The translations under genes were made by a program, and so were the position numbers. Below the pieces are notes generated by a model. It did no database searches and was not told the origin of the DNA. It saw only the letters and a program-made list of their open reading frames with translations. Of a DNA stretch of 26,573 bases, positions 14,867 through 21,694 are shown piece by piece; position 1 is the stretch's first letter; every line of letters starts with the position of its first letter. The stretch comes from JAQXGO01 sp045592445 (lineage in GTDB: Bacteria; Bacillota; Clostridia; UMGS1883; UMGS1540): contig JAZNUV010000009.1 of the NCBI GenBank assembly GCA_045592445.1, positions 1-26,573 on the forward strand, written 5' to 3'.

Positions 14867-16360
14867 TTATTTGTCTAACGGTTTCATTGTAGGGAACAGG
14901 AGCACGTCACGGATTGAAGGGGAGTCTGTCAGGAGCATGACAAGGCGGTCAATGCCGATACCGAGGCCGCCTGTGGGGGGCATCGCATATTCAAGCGCAT
15001 TGATATAATCATCATCCATCATATTCGCCTCATCGTCACCCGCGGCGCGAAGTGCCGCCTGCCGCATAAAGCGTTCCTTTTGGTCGATGGGGTCATTCAG
15101 TTCGGAAAAGGCGTTACCCATCTCACGGCTCGTAATAAAGATTTCAAAGCGTTCCGTCATCGAGGGGTCATCTGCCTTGCGCTTTGCAAGCGGTGAAACC
15201 TCAACCGGATAGTCCATGATAAACGTCGGCTGTACAAGCTTTTCCTCCACCTTCTCTTCAAACACAAAGCTTATAATGTTGCCGCGCGTATCCTTGCCCT
15301 TCTCCGGCACAAGCCCGATGGATTTTGCCATTGCCTGCGCTTCCTCGTCCGTCTTTGTCTCGGCAAAGTCCACGCCCGCGTATTTTTTAATTGCGTCAAT
15401 CATAGTCAGGCGTTCCCATTTCGCGCCCAGATCCACTTCTACGCCCTGATACATCACCTTTTGTGTGCCCAAAACGTTTTGCGCTACGGTTTTAATCATA
15501 TCCTCGGTCAAATCCATCATGCGATGGTAGTCACCAAACGCCTCGTAAAGCTCAATCGAAGTAAACTCGGGGTTATGCTTGGGGTCCATGCCTTCGTTTC
15601 GGAATATACGGCCGATTTCATAGACACGCTCAAGCCCGCCGACAATCAGACGTTTAAGGTGCAGCTCCGTTGCGATGCGAAGGTACATGTCGATATCCAA
15701 CGTATTATGGTGCGTAATAAACGGACGTGCCGCCGCACCGCCTGGGATTGTATTTAAAATGGGGGTTTCGACCTCTAAATAGCCTTGTGCGTCGAGATAC
15801 TTTCGAATTTCCTGAATGATGCGGCTTCTTGTAATAAAAGTATTTCTGACGTCAGGATTTACAATTAAATCCACATACCGCTGGCGATATTTTAAATCTG
15901 TATCCTGTAAGCCGTGGAATTTTTCGGGTAAGGGACGCAGGGATTTTGCCAAAAGTGTGATTTCCGTTACTTTAACGGAAATCTCGCCCGCATGTGTGCG
16001 AAAGACCTCGCCCTCGACGCCGACAACATCGCCGATGTCAAACTTTTTAAAAGCGGCATACGGCTCGTCCCCGATTTCATCGCGCCGAACATAAAGCTGG
16101 ATGCGGTCACTTCTGTCCGCCAAATCACAAAAAGATGCCTTGCCCATTACACGTTTCGACATAAGGCGACCGCCAAGGGACACCTTTTTGCCCTCTAAAT
16201 CTTCAAAATTTTCTTTAATTTCGGCGGCATGATGCGTCACATCATAGCGCACCTTCAAAAACGGGTCATTCCCCCCGTCTTGTAATTCCTGTAACTTTTC
16301 ACGGCGCACACGCAGGATTTCATTTAAATCCTCCACGCCTTGATTTTTCATCTCTGCCAT
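14867..16360 (-). CDS. lysS: Lysyl-tRNA synthetase, class II
   Basis: This enzyme charges tRNA-Lys in the cytoplasm. The 497 residues compare with about 500 for the family. The OB-fold anticodon-binding domain is at about 57-145 (VSLGGRLMSKRVMGKASFCDL). The catalytic domain follows with motif 1 around LEVETPIL and PGGAAARPF, motif 2 at 253-275 (FRNEGMD, NPEFTSIELYEAF) and motif 3 at 465-477 (GLGIGIDRLVML). GGAGG lies seven bases before ATG 16360. A consensus promoter lies just upstream. No T-box is present, unlike thrS. It is divergent from the ECF S-component gene. Confidence 0.97.
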   Translation of the reverse strand: MAEMKNQGVEDLNEILRVRREKLQELQDGGNDPFLKVRYDVTHHAAEIKENFEDLEGKKVSLGGRLMSKRVMGKASFCDLADRSDRIQLYVRRDEIGDEPYAAFKKFDIGDVVGVEGEVFRTHAGEISVKVTEITLLAKSLRPLPEKFHGLQDTDLKYRQRYVDLIVNPDVRNTFITRSRIIQEIRKYLDAQGYLEVETPILNTIPGGAAARPFITHHNTLDIDMYLRIATELHLKRLIVGGLERVYEIGRIFRNEGMDPKHNPEFTSIELYEAFGDYHRMMDLTEDMIKTVAQNVLGTQKVMYQGVEVDLGAKWERLTMIDAIKKYAGVDFAETKTDEEAQAMAKSIGLVPEKGKDTRGNIISFVFEEKVEEKLVQPTFIMDYPVEVSPLAKRKADDPSMTERFEIFITSREMGNAFSELNDPIDQKERFMRQAALRAAGDDEANMMDDDYINALEYAMPPTGGLGIGIDRLVMLLTDSPSIRDVLLFPTMKPLDK

Positions 16361-16390
16361 GGTTTGCCTCCATAGAATTTATTTCATTTT

Positions 16391-16419
16391 ATCATATCAT
16401 ACAAAGCGTCGTTTGTCAA
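16391..16419 (-). promoter_or_regulatory. Promoter of lysS
   Basis: On the minus strand TTGACA (16419-16414), 17 bases and TATGAT (16396-16391). The leader is only about 25 bases, so leader-based control is unlikely. Confidence 0.8.
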
Positions 16420-16450
16420 CCATTTGTACGCAGAAAATCCAACTTTTCCC

Positions 16451-16479
16451 TTGACAGAAAGGGGATTGTTTGCTACAAT
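16451..16479 (+). promoter_or_regulatory. Promoter of the ECF S-component gene
   Basis: TTGACA, 17 bases and TACAAT, consensus quality. The leader of about 70 bases contains a small hairpin (GTTCTC / GGGAAC, about 16511-16526). I do not recognise a riboswitch in it. Confidence 0.8.
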
Positions 16480-16556
16480 AATACCATACTTGTGCATATG
16501 AAGGCACGCTGTTCTCAGAAGGGAACAAAGGAAATGTAAAGAAAGAGGTATTTTGT

Positions 16557-17054
16557 ATGCACATGAAAAAATTAACGTTTTCTGCTCTGTTTTTGGCGCT
16601 CTGCCTTTTCCTGCCGTTTTTAACGCTGCAAACCGTGCAGCTCGGCAACATGTTTTCGCTGATGCACATACCTGTATTTGTGTGCGGGTTTGTTTGCGGA
16701 TGGCCGCATGGTCTCCTGGTCGGCTTTCTGGCGCCGCTTCTTCGTAATCTTCTTTTTGGAATGCCGCCCTTTCCGCGGAATATCGCGATGGCGGCGGAAC
16801 TTTTAACGTATGGTCTTTTTGCAGGTCTTTTTTATCGTATTTTCCCGAAAAAAGCAGGCTATTTATATGTAAGTCTAATCCTCGCCATGATTTTGGGGCG
16901 CGTGGTGTGGGGGAGTGTGATGGCATGCATTGCAGGCAATTTTACGTTTTCCGCATTTTTAGCGGGTGCTTTTGTAAATGCCGTGCCCGGAATTCTTTGC
17001 CATCTTGCGCTGGTGCCGCCCCTTGTATTAGCCTTTCAAAAAAGCGGGTTTTAA
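16557..17054 (+). CDS. ECF-transporter substrate-binding (S) component
   Basis: The 165 residues form about five to six membrane helices. Features such as LGNMFSLMHIPVFVCGFVCGW, LLVGFLAPLLRNLLFGMPP and AMAAELLTYGLFAGL match the general ECF S-component fold (PF12822-like). S components bind a vitamin or other micronutrient and dock on a shared EcfA-A'-T energy module, which is not in this window. Transport specificity cannot be read here. GAGGT lies seven bases before ATG 16557. A second ATG follows two codons on. It is separated by one base from the kinase-like gene, so import followed by phosphorylation is a reasonable inference. Confidence 0.82.
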   Translation: MHMKKLTFSALFLALCLFLPFLTLQTVQLGNMFSLMHIPVFVCGFVCGWPHGLLVGFLAPLLRNLLFGMPPFPRNIAMAAELLTYGLFAGLFYRIFPKKAGYLYVSLILAMILGRVVWGSVMACIAGNFTFSAFLAGAFVNAVPGILCHLALVPPLVLAFQKSGF

Positions 17055-17055
17055 A

Positions 17056-17604
17056 ATGGAGAACTTAGAAAAAAGAATTCAATCTCTGCTTGCGGAAAAA
17101 AACCGCGTCCTGATTTCAATTGAAGGCGGTGCGGCGGCGGGCAAAACGACGCTTTCAGCGCATCTTTCCGAAAGGCTCGGCGCAAATGTGTATCATATGG
17201 ACGATTTTTTTCTGCCGCCTTTTCTGCGCACGGCCAAACGGCTTTCGGCATCGGGCGGCAATGTGCACTATGAACGGTTTTATGAAGAAGTTGTATGCCC
17301 TGTTTTGAAGGGCGAGGCTTTTACCTACGGCGTTTTTGATTGCCGCACAAATTCCATTTGTTCGCAACAACACGCGCCGCAAAATCGGTTGCACATCATG
17401 GAAGGCGTGTACAGCGCGCACCCCTATTTTGGGGATATTTATGATTTACGCATATTTTTGGAAATTGATGCGGCCGTACAGCGGGAACGGATCTTTGCGC
17501 GAAATCCAGAGAATGCGGAAGCGTCTTTCTCACGTTGGATACCGATGGAAAATCAATATTTTGCCGCATTTTCCGTAAAAGAGAACAGTGACATTGTACT
17601 TTAA
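17056..17604 (+). CDS. Uridine-kinase-like P-loop kinase
   Basis: The 182 residues contain Walker A GGAAAGKTT (24-32), a base-recognition-like HMDDFFLPP, RFYEEVV, a Walker B/lid region ENRLHIMEGVYS-type segment (HIMEGVYSAHP) and a C-terminal WIPMENQYF. These resemble the uridine kinase/phosphoribulokinase-like family, which phosphorylates small hydroxyl metabolites. True uridine kinases are about 200-210 residues, so this is a short relative and the substrate is unproven. It begins one base after the ECF S-component stop. The pair may trap an imported nucleoside or vitamin by phosphorylation. The 3' side enters the 115-bp repeat 33 bases later. Confidence 0.75.
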   Translation: MENLEKRIQSLLAEKNRVLISIEGGAAAGKTTLSAHLSERLGANVYHMDDFFLPPFLRTAKRLSASGGNVHYERFYEEVVCPVLKGEAFTYGVFDCRTNSICSQQHAPQNRLHIMEGVYSAHPYFGDIYDLRIFLEIDAAVQRERIFARNPENAEASFSRWIPMENQYFAAFSVKENSDIVL

Positions 17605-17637
17605 AAGAGGCTTTCAGACTATCAAAAAACAGAAATG

Positions 17638-17752
17638 TAACGACGGGATTTTATTGAGAAACCCCGTCGTTACTTGCTTTTTGCGAAATCGTTCTCTACT
17701 GTACCCACGTATGCCGACGAAAACGATTTCACAAAATATAACTGCGTTTTTC
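17638..17752 (+). repeat. 115-bp two-hairpin repeat, copy A
   Basis: Hairpin 1 has an 11-bp GC-rich stem (GTAACGACGGG / CCCGTCGTTAC, 17637-17673). Hairpin 2 has a 12-position outer stem (17685-17696 with 17719-17730), an internal loop, a 5-bp inner stem and a CCAC loop. It matches 25771-25885 on the opposite strand at 111 of 115 positions. It ends two bases before the stop of the convergent gene at 17755, filling the gap between convergent genes, so it may also act as a terminator (TTGCTTTTT after hairpin 1). Confidence 0.88.
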
Positions 17753-17754
17753 TG

Positions 17755-20172
17755 TTATCTTCTCTTTTCCGATGCAATCTCGCGGATTTTATTTTCATAA
17801 AAATCGGTAAGCTCTGCCGCATATTCCTCGCGGTCGCTCTCCGCAATTACGCGGCAAACTGCCTTTTCCGCATCAGGCAATATAAGCACCCAGCCGCTAT
17901 CTTCATAGATTTTTATACCGTCTGTCATATCCTTTTTTTCTGCCAAATCCGAAAGGGCGCGTATAACCGTGCCTTTCCGCTCAAAGGCACAGTCCACCTC
18001 TCGTCGGCTAATAAAAAATGCAGGAATTTTGTCAAGAATCGAAGCGAGGGACACGCCGCGGCTCACAAGGAAGTCTGCAATCTCAAAAAGCGCACTGACC
18101 GCATCAAATTGCAGGTTAAATTGCAGTTTTACATCGGGCGCATCCCCGCATAAGGACGCCATCCGCCAAAGGGGTGATTCCTCGCCGCGCCGCACCCGCA
18201 CGTTTCGCTCTCCCGCCATTTTCTCAATCACGCTCGGCGCACCCGCGCCAACGAAAACGGTTGCATTTTTATACTTCTCCATAACCAAAAGCGCGCCAAG
18301 CGCCTCATACAGCGCCCTGTCCACAACGCGGCCGCGTGCGTCAATCAGCATCATGCTTTCGCACGCTGTGTCCATGACCGCACCGAGTGCACACCCTTCC
18401 GCCGCAACGCGTCTTTGAAATTTTTGCAGCTTGTCCGTCTCAGCGGGCAGTATATCCGTGTTCTCCAAAATCAGCTCCGCGCCCACCCTTGCGGCAATCT
18501 CTTTTAAAAGCGCACGCCCTTGTCGGGACGGGACTGCCGCCAGAATCCGAAGCGGAATTTTGGCGGAAAGTGAATTGGTAAGTGTTTTCAGGTAGTGATT
18601 TTTATATTCATAAAGCGTTTCGACCTCGCCAATCGTTTCCGCGTCACAAAGTGCAAAATCCTCTCTTGTTAAGAGTGTTTCAATCTTTCGACTTGCATTT
18701 CTGTCAATATTTACCCCTTTTTCATTCAAAACATTTACATATGCCTCGCCGCGCCGTATGCCGATATAGATGCCGCCCGAAAGACTGTACGCGCACACGC
18801 CGCTGCGCAAAACAGGCAAGGGGATTTCCCCGAAATCAAACACACGGGCGCGGGATGAAAGTGCGCCCGAAAAAAATGCGTAGACAAGCATTTTTGCAGC
18901 GGGCGAGCCGTCATGCGCTATGCCGACGGAATTGCCGAGCACCGCGGCAAGTGCTGAGCCAAGCTTGCGGACAAAGGCGGGTGAAATTTGGATACCTGCC
19001 CGACCGCAAATTTCCCTTTCTCCGAAAAAAGAAGAGGCAGGGCAATGCTCCCATACGACATTTTCTGCCACCATCTCCCCGTTTGACACCGACTTATGCG
19101 GCCATATTTTCACGCCCGGGCGCACTACGGCGTCTCGTCCGACGTGACTGTATGCACCCAAAACGGACTGCTCGTAGAGAGATGCGCCGCTTTCTATCAC
19201 GCTGTGCGACGAAAGGACAGCTCCGCGCACCTCGGCATTTTCCCCCACGCACACGTTATCGTAGAGAATACTCCTTTTGATTGAAGCCCCCGAAAGCACT
19301 GTGCAGTTTTCACCAATTACGGTGAAGCTATCGACCACCGCACCGCGCGCAATGCGGCTTCCTTTCCCTAAAAGCACAGGGGCATTGAGCACCGCACCTT
19401 GCTCAATCACTGCGCCTTCTTCTAAAAAGATGCCCTTTTGTACCTCTTTCGCAGGGAAGGTAAGCGGGATTTTCCCCGCGAAAACATCATAATGGCAATG
19501 TCGATATGCATCCAAATCACCAATATCACACCAGTAATTTTCCGTTACAAAGCCGTATAGCGGCGCGCCTTTTTTCAGAAGGGCAGGGAAAATGTCCTTT
19601 GAAAAGTCACAGGGCATTTTGTCTGAAACAGAAAGCACTGCGGGGGACATGACATAAATGCCCGTATTCACGGTATCGCTCACCACGCGGCTCCAGGCGG
19701 GTTTTTCCAAAAACCGTTCAATGCGTCCGTCAGAATCCGTCACAACAACGCCGTATTCCAGCGGAATTTCCATCGGCTTGATCGCAATGGTTACAGCAGC
19801 GCGGCGCGCTTTGTGAAAGGCAACGAGCGCAGTAAGGTCAATATTGCAAATGGCATCACCGCTGATTACCAAAAAATCCTCGTCCAGAAAATCACCCGTG
19901 CTTTTTACACTGCCCGCCGTGCCGAGGGGCGTTTCCTCCGTAAAATAGGTAAGATGAACGCCAAAGTCCCGCCCGTCACCAAAAAAGTCCCGAATTTGAT
20001 TCGGCATGTAGGCAAGCGTCACGCCGATTTCAAAAAAACCGTGCTTTTTCAGCAGCCGAATGATGTGTTCCATCGTTGGGCGGTTCATAATCCGCGTCAT
20101 GGGTTTTGGCATTGTTGAGGTAAGAGGCCGAAGGCGCGAGCCCTCGCCCCCTGCCATGATGATTGCTTTCAT
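17755..20172 (-). CDS. Nucleotidyltransferase / phosphomannomutase-like fusion (GMP-family)
   Basis: The 805 residues have three parts. Residues 1-235 form a sugar-1-phosphate nucleotidyltransferase: MAGGEGSRLRPLT (nucleotide loop), PKPM, ISGDAICNID (metal Asp) and FLEKP. Residues 245-360 are left-handed beta-helix hexapeptide repeats. Residues 380-805 resemble phosphomannomutase in overall order, but the serine loop (TASHNP) is GGIYIGIRRG at 466-475, the metal loop (DGDGDR type) is MDTACES at 600-606, and the phosphate loop (RPSGTEP) is LPDAEKAV. That half is therefore probably a pseudoenzyme or regulator. The first half should make an NDP-sugar, likely GDP-mannose-like, for surface polymers. 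It is last in an operon with yetF and DUF4363. AAAGGAG precedes ATG. Confidence 0.85.
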   Translation of the reverse strand: MKAIIMAGGEGSRLRPLTSTMPKPMTRIMNRPTMEHIIRLLKKHGFFEIGVTLAYMPNQIRDFFGDGRDFGVHLTYFTEETPLGTAGSVKSTGDFLDEDFLVISGDAICNIDLTALVAFHKARRAAVTIAIKPMEIPLEYGVVVTDSDGRIERFLEKPAWSRVVSDTVNTGIYVMSPAVLSVSDKMPCDFSKDIFPALLKKGAPLYGFVTENYWCDIGDLDAYRHCHYDVFAGKIPLTFPAKEVQKGIFLEEGAVIEQGAVLNAPVLLGKGSRIARGAVVDSFTVIGENCTVLSGASIKRSILYDNVCVGENAEVRGAVLSSHSVIESGASLYEQSVLGAYSHVGRDAVVRPGVKIWPHKSVSNGEMVAENVVWEHCPASSFFGEREICGRAGIQISPAFVRKLGSALAAVLGNSVGIAHDGSPAAKMLVYAFFSGALSSRARVFDFGEIPLPVLRSGVCAYSLSGGIYIGIRRGEAYVNVLNEKGVNIDRNASRKIETLLTREDFALCDAETIGEVETLYEYKNHYLKTLTNSLSAKIPLRILAAVPSRQGRALLKEIAARVGAELILENTDILPAETDKLQKFQRRVAAEGCALGAVMDTACESMMLIDARGRVVDRALYEALGALLVMEKYKNATVFVGAGAPSVIEKMAGERNVRVRRGEESPLWRMASLCGDAPDVKLQFNLQFDAVSALFEIADFLVSRGVSLASILDKIPAFFISRREVDCAFERKGTVIRALSDLAEKKDMTDGIKIYEDSGWVLILPDAEKAVCRVIAESDREEYAAELTDFYENKIREIASEKRR

Positions 20173-20184
20173 GTTCTTTCTCCT

Positions 20185-20559
20185 TTAAAAAATATTGTAA
20201 ATCACAAGGGCTTCCTTCTCGAAAATGTGCGAAAAAAGCTTTTCAAGACTATAAATTTCCGCCATAAGCTCGGGTTTCTCCCCATTGTCCGCATACGCTT
20301 CGGCACGCGCGACCGAAAGCATAATCTCGTCCAAAGTCCCGTGCGATGCCAAAAGTGCAAGGCGCGGTGCGATTTCTTCCCATTTTTCCGAAAGTGCCTC
20401 TACGCTTGGCCCGATTTCTTCATTGTTATCTGCCGCACGGCGCACCGCGTCCGTTTTTTCAAGAAGCGATTCCGACTCACTTTTTAAAACAGCACTATAT
20501 CCGAAAAGCCCGACGCACAAAACCACCAATATACAAATGGCAATAAAAAATGCACGCAT
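20185..20559 (-). CDS. DUF4363 family protein
   Basis: The 124 residues comprise an N-terminal membrane anchor (3-25, AFFIAICILVVLCVGLFGY) followed by a helical, charged outer region (SESLLEKTDAVRRAADN, WEEIAPRLALLASHGTLDEI, LEKLFSHIFEKEAL). DUF4363 proteins (PF14276) are regularly encoded directly after a YetF/DUF421 protein in Clostridia, as here with a 3-base gap. The molecular role is unknown. A link to spore or envelope physiology is often suspected. Confidence 0.82.
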   Translation of the reverse strand: MRAFFIAICILVVLCVGLFGYSAVLKSESESLLEKTDAVRRAADNNEEIGPSVEALSEKWEEIAPRLALLASHGTLDEIMLSVARAEAYADNGEKPELMAEIYSLEKLFSHIFEKEALVIYNIF

Positions 20560-20562
20560 GGT

Positions 20563-21192
20563 TTATCCCCCTTTCTCCTTTTCCTGTGCCGAAAGTCCGT
20601 CCTTTTCCGTATAGGTGGCAAGAAAAATATCCGTCGCCTTTTTCCCGCCCAGCATCTCGCGAAGCTTTTTTTCGCTGATATTGCATTTTTTCAGATTTTC
20701 GGAAATGATGCGCCCGTCACTGATTAGCGTATACGGCACGCTCCCGCCGTCTGACTTTGGAAAGGCGCTGATACTCCCGTCCGTTTCCAAAATTGCCACG
20801 GCAACCTCGTCCACGCTGCGGATGTCTTTTTTCCGAAGCTCGTCCAAAATATCGTCTAAATTTACACGCAGATGCCGCATTTCCTTTTCATCCAAAACGC
20901 CGTTTCGTATGAGAATGGACGGGCGGCCGAGTAAAAATGCACGGGTACGCTTACTTTTGAGGCTGATAAAGGACAGCAGAATTTCGAGCGACGCAAGCAT
21001 CAAAATCGGTACAATGCCCGCTAAAAGCGGCACACCCGTTTCCTGCATCGGAATGGTGGCAAGGTCACTGAGCATCAGCGTAACAACAAGTTCAAACGGT
21101 TGCAGCTCGCCGATTTGCCGCTTTCCCATGATACGCATGGCTATGATGACGACAAAATATAAAAATGCAGTACGGATTGCGGCAACAATCAT
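20563..21192 (-). CDS. YetF-family (DUF421) membrane protein
   Basis: The 209 residues have three N-terminal membrane helices (about 3-22, 35-50, 58-78), with the conserved MRIMGKRQIGELQPFELVVTLMLSDLATIPMQ segment between them. A cytoplasmic alpha/beta domain follows: RTRAFLLGRPSILIRNGVLDEKEMRHLRVNLDDILDELR and VAVAILETDGSISAFPK. These are hallmarks of DUF421/YetF. The start at 21192 is set by CGGAGG eight bases upstream. The longer reading frame to 21477 is an artefact that overlaps the divergent membrane gene. First gene of the yetF - DUF4363 - nucleotidyltransferase operon. Confidence 0.9.
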   Translation of the reverse strand: MIVAAIRTAFLYFVVIIAMRIMGKRQIGELQPFELVVTLMLSDLATIPMQETGVPLLAGIVPILMLASLEILLSFISLKSKRTRAFLLGRPSILIRNGVLDEKEMRHLRVNLDDILDELRKKDIRSVDEVAVAILETDGSISAFPKSDGGSVPYTLISDGRIISENLKKCNISEKKLREMLGGKKATDIFLATYTEKDGLSAQEKEKGG

Positions 21193-21209
21193 AAAAGTTC
21201 CTCCGAGTC

Positions 21210-21238
21210 TTGATTTTTTTTGAATTTTGGTATATACT
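21210..21238 (+). promoter_or_regulatory. Promoter of the membrane-protein/recG operon
   Basis: TTGATT, 17 bases and TATACT end about 20 bases before the ATG at 21260. The region is shared with the divergent yetF promoter. Confidence 0.55.
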
Positions 21239-21259
21239 AATCGAAAAGAGAGGTTTTGT

Positions 21260-21694
21260 ATGCAGCAGAAAATGAAAGTTGTTTTTTTGCCGACGGCGGC
21301 GGTCGTTCTTGCCGCCTTTTTCCCGCACGCGAGCGTTTTATACCGCTTTTTACTTGCGCTGGCTTCCTCTTTCGGTCTGTATGTTTCGATTTTCGGCACG
21401 GCGGCAGGTGCATGCCGCGGGGAGATTACGCTTTTGCTCGTTCCCGTTTTGGCATTCTCTGACGCGTTGTTTTGCATTTTATTTTATTATGTACGAAAGC
21501 TCGGCAATTATGCGGCCGCATTTACATCTGCTTTGGGCGCATTTTTGTTTTTATTTTTGGGCGCGCACATTCTGGCGCACTTTGGCTGGATTCTGCCGCC
21601 GTCGCAGTCCTTTTATTTTGCGGAAGGTCTTTCCCTTCTTGCAGGCGGACTTTTGGCGGCTTTTTTACAAAATCGGAAGGGGGCGGGTGTATGA
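21260..21694 (+). CDS. Small multi-pass membrane protein of unknown function
   Basis: The 144 residues have four hydrophobic stretches (about 8-25, 30-52, 58-75 and 84-107, with a fifth weaker one near 120-137). No family is recognised. The start at 21260 is chosen because GAGAGG lies seven bases upstream. The upstream ATG 21227 has no ribosome site. Its stop overlaps recG (ATGA, 21691-21694), so recG translation is probably coupled to it. The association with recG is a positional observation, not evidence of function in repair. Confidence 0.7.
   Translation: MQQKMKVVFLPTAAVVLAAFFPHASVLYRFLLALASSFGLYVSIFGTAAGACRGEITLLLVPVLAFSDALFCILFYYVRKLGNYAAAFTSALGAFLFLFLGAHILAHFGWILPPSQSFYFAEGLSLLAGGLLAAFLQNRKGAGV

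Noticed and set aside
14885..14900. ATTGTAGGG as a fifth REP head
   Set aside because: It is part of lysS coding the conserved LLFPTMKP C-terminus and has no palindrome after it.
16480..16556. Possible riboswitch in the ECF S-component leader
   Set aside because: Only one small hairpin is visible and no known vitamin riboswitch core is recognisable.
17674..17752. Identical 26-residue peptide readable in both 115-bp repeat copies
   Set aside because: It arises because the repeat is the same. No ribosome site precedes it and the sequence is dominated by hairpins, so it is not treated as a gene.
20193..21477. Long yetF reading frame to 21477
   Set aside because: The extra 95 residues overlap the divergent membrane gene and lack a ribosome site. 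CGGAGG marks 21192.
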